From the NCBI GenBank assembly GCA_016709225.1, contig JADJEE010000012.1:2833501-2897500 (forward strand): 64,000 nt of DNA, given 5' to 3'. The position numbers were made by a program, and so were the translations under genes. The notes under the pieces are model-generated. The model was not told the DNA's origin. It made no database searches and was given only the letters and a program-made list of their open reading frames with translations. Source of the DNA: Deltaproteobacteria bacterium (GTDB taxonomy: Bacteria > Myxococcota_A > Polyangia > Nannocystales > Nannocystaceae). Shown here one piece after another: positions 8,723 to 17,170 of this stretch. Position 1 is the first letter of the stretch; every line of letters starts with the position of its first letter.

Positions 8723-10287
8723 GGCGAGGCCTCGGCCCGCAGATCGCGTTCGAACATGTACGCGCCCAGCGGCCACGGCTCGACCTTGCGACCGGGCTCG
8801 ATCAGCGCGAGCACCTCGGCGCGGGTGCGGTTGGAGATCGCCGACACCAGCCGGAGCATGGGCTTGCGCGCGCGCGCGGTGCCGACCTCGGGGATGAAGT
8901 CGAGGATGCGCAGCGGCTGGTGGTAGTGATCGAGGTTGTCGCGGAAGTAGTCGCCGCGCTCCTGCAGTACCGCCGCGGCCTCACGGAACAGCCGCGCGAA
9001 GCTGTGCAGCTGCGCGAGGATGGGCCCGCGCAGACTCAGCTGTTCGCGCAGCCACCCGCGATCGAGGTGCTGGTCCCTCGCGTACGCGTGGAACCACAGG
9101 TTGTAGTAGTTGTGGATGTCGAACTCCCACTTCAGCGAGAACAGCCGTCGGCTGCCGAAGCAGGGGTAGAGGTCCCGGTACAGCGCCAGCGCGGCGTCGA
9201 AGCGGAACTGCACGAACGCGTCGAACAGCGCCACGTCGGCGGCCAGCTCGCCCTCGCTGGCGCCGGCGAGCTCACGCGCGATGAGCTCGCACGTGAGGTC
9301 GTTCTCGATGGCGATGAAGTCCGACCCGGGGCTGTAGAGCGGATCGCTGAAGGCATTGGCCTCGCCGACCCGAGACCATCGATCGGCGCCGAAGAACGAC
9401 CCGCCGGTGTAGGGCACCTTCGCGAAACCCATCGCGTCGAGGCAGGTTGCTGGCGCCAGCAGCTCGCCTGCGGCGCGGTGCTCCTGCACGAACGCCCGCA
9501 GGCCCTCGGGGGTGCGCCACGCGTCGCGGAAGCGATCGGCCTCGCAGACCACGCCGACGCTGGTGACCCCGCGCGCGATCGGGATGAACCAGATCCAGTA
9601 GCCGGCGTACATGAAGTGCACCGTCGAGATCGTGCGACTGGTGTGGCGCACGCGCGCGCGCCAGGCTGGGGTCCCCGCGTCGTCGAGATCGGCGACGCCG
9701 GTGAAGCGTCCCCATGCGGCCGCGAGCCGGTGGCCGGTGTCACCGCGGTGCTCGCCGAGCGCCCGCGCGTGCAGACGCGCGCGCCCGCTGGCGTCGACGA
9801 GCCAGCGCGCCTTGACGGTGCGCTCGCGATCGCCGTCGCGCACGGTGAAGCCATGCCGCGCGCCGTCGCGGCCGGGCTGCAGGCCGCTCACCGTGACGCC
9901 GACCTGCACGTCGACGCCGTCCTCGCGGTTCATGCGTCGCAGGTCGGCGTCGAGTCGCTGACGATCGAGCTGGAAGCCGGGATGGTAGGGCAGCGCGTCG
10001 GTGCCGATCTCGCCCAGGCGCACCAGCTCGGCGTTGCGGTCGGCGTCGTCGAAGAAGAACCGCACGCCGTTCTTCGGCAGGTGGTTCTGGTAAAGGTAGT
10101 TGGTGAGCCCGAGTCGACGCGTGAGGTAGTTCGCGGCGATCTCGACGGTCGACTCGCCGACCTTGAAGCCGCCGTCGTCGTCGCGCTCGAACAGGCCGAC
10201 CGAAAGCTGTGGCAGCGTGCGTCGCAGCTGCCGCGCGAGTGTGGCGCCTGCGAGTCCGCCACCGACGATTGCGACGTCGAGCTCCAT
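8719..10287 (-). CDS. FAD-dependent oxidoreductase (tryptophan-halogenase-like), second copy
   Basis: 522 residues from ATG 10287. N-terminal FAD fold VAIVGGGLAGATLARQL, then FKVGESTVEIAANYL (GES motif). LDAMGFAKVPYTGGSFFG and FSDPLYSPGSDFIAIENDL correspond to the distal FAD-binding region. The family is flavin-dependent monooxygenases and halogenases. It is longer than the FAD enzyme at 4778-6079 and only distantly similar. It starts 16 bases after the ligase-dehydratase stop and overlaps the aldehyde dehydrogenase start. Substrate is unknown; an oxidative step on a pigment intermediate is inferred from the operon. Confidence 0.85.
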   Translation of the reverse strand: MELDVAIVGGGLAGATLARQLRRTLPQLSVGLFERDDDGGFKVGESTVEIAANYLTRRLGLTNYLYQNHLPKNGVRFFFDDADRNAELVRLGEIGTDALPYHPGFQLDRQRLDADLRRMNREDGVDVQVGVTVSGLQPGRDGARHGFTVRDGDRERTVKARWLVDASGRARLHARALGEHRGDTGHRLAAAWGRFTGVADLDDAGTPAWRARVRHTSRTISTVHFMYAGYWIWFIPIARGVTSVGVVCEADRFRDAWRTPEGLRAFVQEHRAAGELLAPATCLDAMGFAKVPYTGGSFFGADRWSRVGEANAFSDPLYSPGSDFIAIENDLTCELIARELAGASEGELAADVALFDAFVQFRFDAALALYRDLYPCFGSRRLFSLKWEFDIHNYYNLWFHAYARDQHLDRGWLREQLSLRGPILAQLHSFARLFREAAAVLQERGDYFRDNLDHYHQPLRILDFIPEVGTARARKPMLRLVSAISNRTRAEVLALIEPGRKVEPWPLGAYMFERDLRAEASP

Positions 10288-10303
10288 GCCGAACCCTCGC
10301 AGT

Positions 10304-11935
10304 CTACTCCACCGCTGCACCCGCAGCCGCGGCGAAGATCACCGTGCCGCTGGCGCACGCCTCGTCGCCGCACGACACACGGAAGTCCACCTGCGCGCCG
10401 CGGCGCCGCAGCTCGACCTCGACGGCGTCGCCGGGTCGGATGGTGCGGGTGAACTTGACCCGCCGCGCTCGCCGCATGCCGCCCAGGCCCGGCCACGTGC
10501 GCGCCACCGTGCGGGCGACCAATTGCTCGAGCACGACCACCCCGGGTAGCACGGGGTCGCCCGGGAAGTGGCCGTCGAAGTAGGGCAGGGCGCCGTCGAT
10601 CTCGAAGCGCACGCGCGTGTGCTGCTCGTCGCGTGACACCACCAGTGGCTCGAGCACGGCGGTGACGCCGAGCGCTGCGAGGGCGACGTTGCGCTCGAGC
10701 TTGCCACGGTCGTTGCGAGGCAGCGCCTCGGTACACACCACGCGCCGCGGCAGCGCGACCGCGTCGAAGCGCTCGGCCAGCGCCGCACGGACGGACGCGG
10801 GGTCCAGCGTCGTGGTCGCGACCAGCAGCCCGATCGCGTCGCCGCGGCCGTCGTGGGCGGGGAGCCGCAGCGCGTGGGCGTCGGTCACACCCGACAGCGC
10901 GAGCGCATGGGCGGTGACCTCGGTGAGTGCGACGCGGATGCCGGCGATCTTCAGGACGTCATCGACGCGGCCGAGGTGCACGAAGCCGTGCTCCGACATC
11001 GCGATGCGATCGGCGGTCGCGATCGGCAGCCCGTGGCCGCACCACGGCGACTGCACGTGCATGCGGCCGTCATCGTCGGCGCGGACGTGCACGCCCGGGA
11101 GCGGCACCCAGGGCGGATCATCGCGGTCGTGGACGCGACTGGCGATGCCGCCGGTCTCGCTCGACCCGAGCACCTCGGTGACCGCGATGCCGAGGTGCTC
11201 GCGCACCATCGTCGCGCATGCGGTGCCGAGCGGAGCGCCCGAGCTGACCACGCGGGCGAGGCCCGCGAAGGCGCCGCGCGCGAGCACGCTGCAGGCCCGC
11301 AGCTGCGCCGGCGTGGTCACCAGCACATCGCTGCCGTGGCGGGCGAGCGTCGCGACGATGGCCTCGGGCTGCAGCGGCATGGCCTCGGCCACGCTCGCCC
11401 CTGCGAGCGCCGGCGCGATCACGCCGAACAACAACCCGTAGATGTGATGCGGCGGCGGTGTGCACGTGATGCGGGAGGCCGGCCCGAGCCCCAGCTGCAG
11501 GGTGAGTGCGTGGGCCTCGGCGAGCAGCTCGTCGCCGGTCTTCGGCACTGCGAGCGGTGCGGTGGTGCTGCCCGAGGTGTAGAGCTCGACCGCGGGCGTG
11601 GCGATGCGTGCGAGCTGGGCGAGGTGTCCGTCGTCCGAGGCGAGCGCGGCGTCGTCGCGCACCGGTGCGAGTGCGGCGTCGTCGAGCACGACCGCGTGCG
11701 GGCCTGCGAGTGCGGCGATCGTCGCGGGCCGCAGGTTCGCGGGCAACCGCAGCCGCAGCTGGCGCGACCACGCCAGCGCCGCGCCGATCACGAAGGCGCG
11801 GCGCGAGGCGCAGGCCAGCACCACGGTATCGATCGCCGGCGACACCGTGAGAGCGTCGGCATCGCGCAGCAGTTGCGACCATCGCGAGTCCCCGTCGAGG
11901 CCGGCAACCCGCGCGTCGGGGTGCACCCAGCTCAT
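10304..11935 (-). CDS. AMP-dependent acyl/aryl ligase fused to FabZ/FabA-like dehydratase (hot-dog) domain
   Basis: 543 residues; ATG 11935 overlaps the COG4648 gene stop by 4 bases. The first ~410 residues are an AMP-binding ligase domain: phosphate loop ELYTSGSTTAPLAVPK, TPPPHHIYG, LGSSETGGIA, and GRVDDVLKIAG before the C-terminal subdomain with LPRNDRGKLER holding the catalytic Lys. The last ~130 residues are a second domain with FDGHFPGDPVLPGVVVLEQ, the His-containing signature of 3-hydroxyacyl-ACP dehydratases. The ligase would activate the aryl starter acid and load it on ACP (role of ApeH); the dehydratase would form double bonds (role of ApeI). Having both in one chain is notable. Confident about the domains; the exact starter acid is unknown. 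Confidence 0.88.
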   Translation of the reverse strand: MSWVHPDARVAGLDGDSRWSQLLRDADALTVSPAIDTVVLACASRRAFVIGAALAWSRQLRLRLPANLRPATIAALAGPHAVVLDDAALAPVRDDAALASDDGHLAQLARIATPAVELYTSGSTTAPLAVPKTGDELLAEAHALTLQLGLGPASRITCTPPPHHIYGLLFGVIAPALAGASVAEAMPLQPEAIVATLARHGSDVLVTTPAQLRACSVLARGAFAGLARVVSSGAPLGTACATMVREHLGIAVTEVLGSSETGGIASRVHDRDDPPWVPLPGVHVRADDDGRMHVQSPWCGHGLPIATADRIAMSEHGFVHLGRVDDVLKIAGIRVALTEVTAHALALSGVTDAHALRLPAHDGRGDAIGLLVATTTLDPASVRAALAERFDAVALPRRVVCTEALPRNDRGKLERNVALAALGVTAVLEPLVVSRDEQHTRVRFEIDGALPYFDGHFPGDPVLPGVVVLEQLVARTVARTWPGLGGMRRARRVKFTRTIRPGDAVEVELRRRGAQVDFRVSCGDEACASGTVIFAAAAGAAVE

Positions 11936-12513
11936 GGGCCCACCGTCGCGGCGCCGAGCCGCAGTCGTCGGAGGATCCACTCGCCGGCCATCAATGCGCC
12001 GACCAAGGCATACGCGATGCCACCGCAGTAGGTCGCCCACCACTCGAACGGGGCCGCGATGGCGAGTGCGGCCGAGACCGCCGCGTTGGCGGCGAAGAAG
12101 CCGACCCACACCTTGGTCACGCCGCGGCACCACGCGACCCCGCGCGGTGGCAGGTCGGAGTGCTGCAGCCGTGCGAAGCGCTCGATCATCGGCATGGCAC
12201 CACCGCGCAGCGTGCTGCCGAAGCTGACCAGCAGGCCGAGGTTGACGAACACGGGTACCCACAGCAGCAGGCCCGCGCGACCGCTGGCGGCGCTCGCGGC
12301 CGCGGCCACCAGCGTCGGGGCGAGCGGCGTGAAGGCTTCGCGCAGACCCGCCGCGCTGAGGTTGCGCGCGCGCAGCAGCGCCAGCGTGATCGACAGGCCC
12401 AGCAACGCCAGCGCCGTGGTGCGGATCGTCGTGCGGGTCATGCCAACGTACACGACCACCGGGTAGGCGATCATCACGATCACGGTGGCGACGCGTGCGA
12501 TGCGGGCGAACAC
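11932..12513 (-). CDS. COG4648-type integral membrane protein (ApeG-like)
   Basis: 193 residues from GTG 12513. About five or six hydrophobic helices are visible, including IVMIAYPVVVYVG, LALLGLSITLALLRA, LLLWVPVFVNLGLLVSFG and FFAANAAVSAALAIA. Between them is PMIERFARLQHSDLPP and CRGVTKVWVGFF, features typical of the COG4648 membrane proteins found in aryl polyene clusters directly before the AMP ligase. It begins 19 bases after the AcpS stop and overlaps the ligase start by 4 bases. Biochemical role is unknown in the family; it may anchor the pathway at the inner membrane (inference). Confidence 0.82.
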   Translation of the reverse strand: MFARIARVATVIVMIAYPVVVYVGMTRTTIRTTALALLGLSITLALLRARNLSAAGLREAFTPLAPTLVAAAASAASGRAGLLLWVPVFVNLGLLVSFGSTLRGGAMPMIERFARLQHSDLPPRGVAWCRGVTKVWVGFFAANAAVSAALAIAAPFEWWATYCGGIAYALVGALMAGEWILRRLRLGAATVGP

Positions 12514-12532
12514 GGGGGGTGGGGCCGGCGAT

Positions 12533-12904
12533 CTATACCAGGACCACGACCGCCCACGCGCGCTCGTGGTCGCGGGCCCACGCAGCCATCGAGACCCGCG
12601 CGCCCTGCCGCGCCGCGGCCCCGCCGGCGGTGTGGATCGTCGCGTGGTGGCGATCCAGCACGACGTCGAGCTCTTCGAGCGCGATGCCGTCGAGCACGCC
12701 GACACCCAGGGCCTTGAGCCAGGCCTCCTTCACCGCGAAGGTGGTCGCGAACGCGTCGCTGGGCCGCGCGGCCGCCCGGCAGCGATGGCGTTCCTGCGGT
12801 GTGAAGTAGCGCTCGGCGAACGCGGGGCTGCGCGCGAGCAGCCGCTCGAAGCGCGACAGGCCCACGACGTCGAGTCCGAGCCCGCCCACGCCCGCGAGGC
12901 TCAC
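12533..12904 (-). CDS. acpS: holo-[acyl-carrier-protein] synthase (4'-phosphopantetheinyl transferase)
   Basis: 123 residues, the AcpS size. It moves 4'-phosphopantetheine from CoA to the conserved Ser of an ACP. GLGLDVVGLSRFE (Asp12, Mg2+ ligand) and FATTFAVKEAWLKALG (Glu of the KEA motif) are both present, with FTPQER between. The GTG at 12904 overlaps the stop of the metallophosphoesterase gene by 4 bases. The obvious partners are the two ACPs encoded at 60423-61036 in the other half of the pathway. Could also serve primary metabolism; the operon favours the dedicated role. Confidence 0.9.
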   Translation of the reverse strand: MSLAGVGGLGLDVVGLSRFERLLARSPAFAERYFTPQERHRCRAAARPSDAFATTFAVKEAWLKALGVGVLDGIALEELDVVLDRHHATIHTAGGAAARQGARVSMAAWARDHERAWAVVVLV

Positions 12905-13779
12905 GCAGTGGCCCCCGGGTAGAGCGGCAGCAGCTCGTGACCCGGACGCAGCGCGCCGGTGTCGTCGTAGCGGCGATCGAGCTCGAGCCGGAGGTAGGTC
13001 TTGGCGTGGTCGTGCAGCCCGAACGACGTCGACAGGCACAGCTGACGGGCATCGACGCACTCGTAGCCCTCGCGCACGATGTCGTGGCCGTAGGTCACGA
13101 AGCCGCGCGGCTCGCCGTGCGCGACCGCCAGCAGCGACTCGGCGTGGGCGGTGGTGGCGGCACGCGCCCAGAGCAGCGCACCGAGCGTGCCGACGTCGAT
13201 CATCTGCCACGGCTGCACGTCCTGGTAGCCGTCGTAGGTCAGCGCGTCGAAGGCGTGCAGCGAGCGCTCGGTCGCCCGCGGCGCGCCGTGGCAACAGACC
13301 ACGCCGCACGGCGCGATCGCGAGCAGCGGCAGGCCGGCGAGGAACTCCACCGCGCGCGCGCGATCGGGCCCCAGCGAGTTCTCGAGCACCGCCGCTTCGT
13401 CGTCGTGGAACTTGCTGACCACCGGCCCGCCGACATGGGCGTGCTCATGGTTGCCGAGCAGGTAGATGACGTCGTGATCGCGCGCGTACTCCATCGCCTC
13501 GAGCAGCAGCATCGCGGACTCGTCGGGATAGAAACTGCCGAGGTGGTCGGGCCAGCGCTCGCGCGTGAGCTCGGGCGGTGGTCCGTGCACGAGGTCACCG
13601 CACAGCACCAGCCAGGCGCGGCGACCCGCGTCGAGCTCGCGGCGATGCAGCTGCAGCAGCGCGCGGAAGTCCGCGAGGTTGCCCTGCAGGTCGGTCGCAA
13701 CCAACGCCACGCCCTCGGCGGGCAACGCTGCGACCTTGCGTCCCCACCACCCAGGCCCAGCTTCGGCCGCCGCGTTCAC
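12901..13779 (-). CDS. calcineurin-like metallophosphoesterase
   Basis: 292 residues; GTG 13779 overlaps the sulfotransferase stop by 4 bases. Metal-binding motifs in order: VATDLQGNLADF, which replaces the usual GDxHG with DLQGN; WLVLCGDLVHG (GDxxxR-like); LLGNHEHAHVGG (GNHE); and VVCCHGAP. YGHDIVREG near the end is the final GH motif. This resembles Ser/Thr or Ap4A-type phosphatases. It is the second gene of the minus-strand operon. One possible partner activity is removal of phosphate, for example from PAP left by the sulfotransferase encoded next to it, but this is speculation; the substrate is unknown. Confidence 0.82.
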   Translation of the reverse strand: MNAAAEAGPGWWGRKVAALPAEGVALVATDLQGNLADFRALLQLHRRELDAGRRAWLVLCGDLVHGPPPELTRERWPDHLGSFYPDESAMLLLEAMEYARDHDVIYLLGNHEHAHVGGPVVSKFHDDEAAVLENSLGPDRARAVEFLAGLPLLAIAPCGVVCCHGAPRATERSLHAFDALTYDGYQDVQPWQMIDVGTLGALLWARAATTAHAESLLAVAHGEPRGFVTYGHDIVREGYECVDARQLCLSTSFGLHDHAKTYLRLELDRRYDDTGALRPGHELLPLYPGATA

Positions 13780-14627
13780 CAGCTCGGCTGCGCCTCCACG
13801 TCCTCGTCGGGCTCGTGGGACGCACCGCGCTCGCGGCGGAGCCTCTGCATCGCGTTGGCGACGTCCTTCTGCGCCTGCGCCATGCGGGGAGCCAGCTGGA
13901 GGTTGGTTTGGTTGAGCTTCTGGATGAACGGCGCGGTGATGGCCTGACGCTCGTCGACGACCGCGTACAGCTCGTCGAACACCGTCGCGAACTCGGGCTC
14001 GATGGCGCTCGACTCCGGCTGCTTCTGGGTGCGGTTGCCGGGCTTCACCGCCTTGGCTGCAGCCTCCGCATCGCCACGGCCCAGCCACTTGATGGTCTCC
14101 GCGATGACCTTCTCGGGGTCGCGTAGGAGCCCGTCGTAGGACTGCACGTGCACGCGATGGCGCCGTGTCACGATGTCGCGCACCAGCGAGAAGTTCTCGT
14201 GCCACCACTCGAGCACCGAGGGAATCCGCGGCGGCGGGGGCTGGCCGGTCTGCTCGAGCCGCTTGGCGTCTTCCATGTCGTAGAGGCGAGCGAGCGAGGC
14301 CTCGTACTCGCGCCACGGTCGCATGGTCGCGACCACGTGACCGATGAAGGCCCGATCGGTGCGTACCAGCCCGGGGATGAACACCTTGACGATGTGGTTC
14401 TCGACCTGCTCGGGGAAGAAGTAGTCGCCCGTGCGGGGGTGGGGATTGGTGGCCCAGTAGATGCCGCGCCGCAGGATCGACTCGTAGAAGCCGTCGGGGT
14501 TGGCGTCCTTGATCGTGTTCTCCCACACCCGTGGGAACGCCTCGCCGAACGGCTCGAAGCCCGCGCCGATGAGGATCTGCATCCACATCGAGGTCCCCGA
14601 ACGCTTGGTGCCTGTCACGATGATCAT
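13776..14627 (-). CDS. sulfotransferase family protein
   Basis: 283 residues. IIVTGTKRSGTSMW at the very N-terminus is the 5'-phosphosulfate-binding loop for PAPS. The sequence HRVHVQSYDGLLRDPEKVIAETIKWLG matches the 3'-phosphate-binding region and the following helix common in PAPS sulfotransferases. It transfers sulfate to a hydroxyl group of an unknown acceptor. It is probably the first gene of the minus-strand operon that runs to 7256, and its stop overlaps the phosphoesterase start. The C-terminal ~60 residues are charged and may be disordered. A sulfated pigment or lipid product is only a hypothesis. Confidence 0.82.
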   Translation of the reverse strand: MIIVTGTKRSGTSMWMQILIGAGFEPFGEAFPRVWENTIKDANPDGFYESILRRGIYWATNPHPRTGDYFFPEQVENHIVKVFIPGLVRTDRAFIGHVVATMRPWREYEASLARLYDMEDAKRLEQTGQPPPPRIPSVLEWWHENFSLVRDIVTRRHRVHVQSYDGLLRDPEKVIAETIKWLGRGDAEAAAKAVKPGNRTQKQPESSAIEPEFATVFDELYAVVDERQAITAPFIQKLNQTNLQLAPRMAQAQKDVANAMQRLRRERGASHEPDEDVEAQPSW

Positions 14628-14642
14628 GCGTCGCGGAGCCTC

Positions 14643-15443
14643 TCAGAAGGGGCAATCGATCGGGATGAAGGGATTCATCGAAGGGAACGCGCCGGGCTGG
14701 TACGTGTAGTACTGATTCGACAGCAGCACCCAGTGCTCGGCGATCGCATCGAGCTGTTCGCCGTCGAGATCGGTGATGCCCTGGCCGTTGTTGGAGTAGT
14801 GCAGGAAGATCGCGGCGACGTCGGCCCCGCTCTCGATGCGCTTGATGAGCTGCGCGCACACGTTGCTGGTGACCGGCTCGCTCAGCGTCAGCAGCACGCG
14901 ATCGGTGTACGCACTGTTGGCGACCCCGACGACCTCGACGTTGGGGCCGGGCGGCGTGTAACACCACGTGTAGCAGCTGTCGCCGTAGCAGTACTCTTGG
15001 CAGACTTCCTTGCCGTTCCAGCGGCCGAGATCGGAGTACCAGGTGCCGTAGGCGTAGTAGGCGTTGTCGAACGCGGCCGACAATCGGAACTTGCCGGCAT
15101 CGATCGCGCCCAGGGTCGCGATCGGCTCGCTGAAGAAGAGCTCGACGGTCTGCGCGTCGAGCATGCGCGCGTCGATCAGCTGGGGCGGCCCCGGCTGCGG
15201 CGTGGTGCCCGTGGGGTCGCCGGTGGGGTCGGTGGGGTTGGTCGACGCCGTGGTGCTGGGGTCCGTGGGGCTGCTCGACGGATCGGTGGGCGCGCTGGGG
15301 TCGCCGGTAGGGTCGGTTTCGCCCGAGGCGCTCTCGCCGTCGGTGTCGGACTCACCGAGCAGCGAGCGACCGCAGGCGCTCAGCGTCAACGAAGTCGTCG
15401 CGAGCAACAGCGGTACGTGGCGATGCAGACTCAACCTAACCAT
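14643..15443 (-). CDS. lipoprotein of unknown function with Asp/Pro/Ser/Thr linker
   Basis: 266 residues. Signal peptide VPLLLATTSLTLSAC ends in the lipobox LSAC. It is followed by a ~60-residue low-complexity linker rich in DPTGDP, PTDPS and similar units, as in many myxobacterial surface lipoproteins. The globular part starts near PPQLIDARMLDAQTVELFFSE, an Ig-like or big-domain style strand pattern (a stretch that often begins bacterial Ig-like domains), and has four cysteines close together (KEVCQEYCYGDSCYTWCY). No enzymatic motif. It starts 15 bases after nothing coding upstream and shares a divergent 227-base gap with the gene at 15671. Confidence 0.75.
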   Translation of the reverse strand: MVRLSLHRHVPLLLATTSLTLSACGRSLLGESDTDGESASGETDPTGDPSAPTDPSSSPTDPSTTASTNPTDPTGDPTGTTPQPGPPQLIDARMLDAQTVELFFSEPIATLGAIDAGKFRLSAAFDNAYYAYGTWYSDLGRWNGKEVCQEYCYGDSCYTWCYTPPGPNVEVVGVANSAYTDRVLLTLSEPVTSNVCAQLIKRIESGADVAAIFLHYSNNGQGITDLDGEQLDAIAEHWVLLSNQYYTYQPGAFPSMNPFIPIDCPF

Positions 15444-15670
15444 CGGATTTGTAGCGTTTCAGAACGGTTGGAGCGGGTCAAGTCCGCTGCCGGTCGGTGA
15501 CCCCGCTCGCATCGCGCTTGCGCCTGCGCCGGTCGCCAAGAACGCACCGCAACTGCGTTGCCACCGGTGGCCGCAGGCCGCGCCATGCGCTGCATCGTCC
15601 CCGGCTGTCCGTGCTTTCGTGACCGCGGTGTTATGTGCAAGTCTCCGTGCTGGGGCAGCGGAGATCGAAC

Positions 15671-17170
15671 ATGAAGCGAACCATCTCGAACCACCGGCTC
15701 GGCGTCACGGCGACGGCCTTGCTCTCGGCCCTCACCCTCGGCTGCAACGACGGCACGCCTGCTGGCAACGGCGGCAGCAGCGATGGCAGCGCGTCGAACA
15801 CGATGGGCATGACCTCCGACGCCACCACCGGCTCGACCGGTGCGGATCCGGGCGGCTCGACATCGGGCTCGAGCAACGCCACCACGGCCTCCACCACCGG
15901 CGTCGCGGACTCCGGTGAGAGCACCATGGGCGGGCCCAAGTTCGACCTCGGCGGAGCCGAGGGCGGCGAGGACTTCGACGCTTCGTTGCACGGCTTCGTC
16001 TACGGCCCCGACGGCGAGATGCCGGTGTCGGGCGCGCTCGTCTACGTCACGAACACGGAGCCGGCGGGCATCCCTCAGGGCGTCTACTGTGCGGAGTGCG
16101 AGGCGCTCGCCGACGACGACGACTGGACCATCAGCAACGCCGACGGCAGCTTCGATCTGCCGGCGCACTCGGGCCCGGGCAAGTTCCTGGTGGTGCAGAA
16201 GGGCCAGTTCATGCGGATCACGCCGATCATCGTCGGCCCGCAGTCGGTCGACCTGCAGCCGATCCTCACCACGCTGCCCGATCACAACGATCCCGACAGC
16301 GGCCTCTACATCCCGCTCATCGCGGTTGCCGATGCCTCGTACGATCGCCTCGAGGACGCGCTCGGCAAGTTCGGTCTCGGCGAGACCATGATCACCGGCT
16401 TCGACGAGAAGCTCGTGCCCGACACCGAACAGTTCGCGCTCTACGACAACGGCCGTCCGCCGTCCACCGACGGGTTCGTCTCGCAGGGCACGCTCGCGGA
16501 GCTCGTGCTCGATCCCGTGCAGCTGGCGCAGTACCACATCATCTTCGTGCCCTGCAGCAGCGGCACCTACGTCAGCACGCTCAACGACCCGACTGCGGTG
16601 CAGAACATCCGCGACTGGGTCGCCGCGGGTGGCCGGTGGTACGTCGCCGACTGGTCGAACGAGTGGCTGCAGATGGTGTTCCCCGAGTACCAGAACCTCA
16701 ATGGCTGGGACGGCTCGAGCGGCAGCGCCGACAACGGCTCCTACGACTCGCTCGCGACCGTGCTCGACGACGATCTGCTCGAGTGGCTGGGCGCGCTGCC
16801 CGACGCGTACAAGGACATCAACCCCTTCAACGACGACACGCATCCCGCGGTCGACTCGCTGCCGACGCTGATGACGCTCGACAACTGGTCGGGCATCGAC
16901 GCGACGCTGCCGGTGCTGGTCGACGATGGCCTCGGTGGGCAGGTCGACGTCGGCCACAAGGTCTGGCTCGAGGGTCCCGGCGGGTTGCCGGCGGCCGTGC
17001 ATCCGCTGACGGTCACCGGTCAGTTCGGCTGCGGCAAGATCCAGTTCACCAGCTACCACGCCGCCGAGTTCACCAACACGTACGTCGGCCTCTCGCCGCA
17101 GGAGCTGGTGCTCATCTACACCATCCTCGAGATCGGTGGTTGCCAGCAGGCACTGCCACCGCCGGGATGA
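15671..17170 (+). CDS. large lipoprotein with carboxypeptidase-regulatory-like N-domain
   Basis: 499 residues. ATG 15671 is preceded by GGAG 7 bases upstream, which decides it over an in-frame ATG at 15635. Signal ALLSALTLGC is a lipobox. A Ser/Thr/Gly linker of about 70 residues precedes a domain beginning LHGFVYGPDGEMPVSGALVYV, the pattern of carboxypeptidase regulatory-like folds. The second half (IIFVPCSSGTYVSTL, VQNIRDWVAAGGRWYVADWS, LIYTILEIGGC) resembles glutamine-amidotransferase-like or ThuA-like secreted domains without an evident catalytic Cys. Translationally coupled to the redoxin-like gene (ATGA overlap). Function unknown. Confidence 0.78.
   Translation: MKRTISNHRLGVTATALLSALTLGCNDGTPAGNGGSSDGSASNTMGMTSDATTGSTGADPGGSTSGSSNATTASTTGVADSGESTMGGPKFDLGGAEGGEDFDASLHGFVYGPDGEMPVSGALVYVTNTEPAGIPQGVYCAECEALADDDDWTISNADGSFDLPAHSGPGKFLVVQKGQFMRITPIIVGPQSVDLQPILTTLPDHNDPDSGLYIPLIAVADASYDRLEDALGKFGLGETMITGFDEKLVPDTEQFALYDNGRPPSTDGFVSQGTLAELVLDPVQLAQYHIIFVPCSSGTYVSTLNDPTAVQNIRDWVAAGGRWYVADWSNEWLQMVFPEYQNLNGWDGSSGSADNGSYDSLATVLDDDLLEWLGALPDAYKDINPFNDDTHPAVDSLPTLMTLDNWSGIDATLPVLVDDGLGGQVDVGHKVWLEGPGGLPAAVHPLTVTGQFGCGKIQFTSYHAAEFTNTYVGLSPQELVLIYTILEIGGCQQALPPPG

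Noticed and set aside
6623..8926. Long plus-strand open frame across the aldehyde dehydrogenase gene
   Set aside because: It crosses a convergent junction and overlaps two well-supported enzymes; composition is that of a shadow frame.
15431..17059. Long minus-strand open frame opposite the carboxypeptidase-regulatory-like lipoprotein
   Set aside because: Low-complexity Val/Arg/Asp-rich translation with no signal or motif; the plus strand has a lipoprotein with ribosome-binding site and lipobox.
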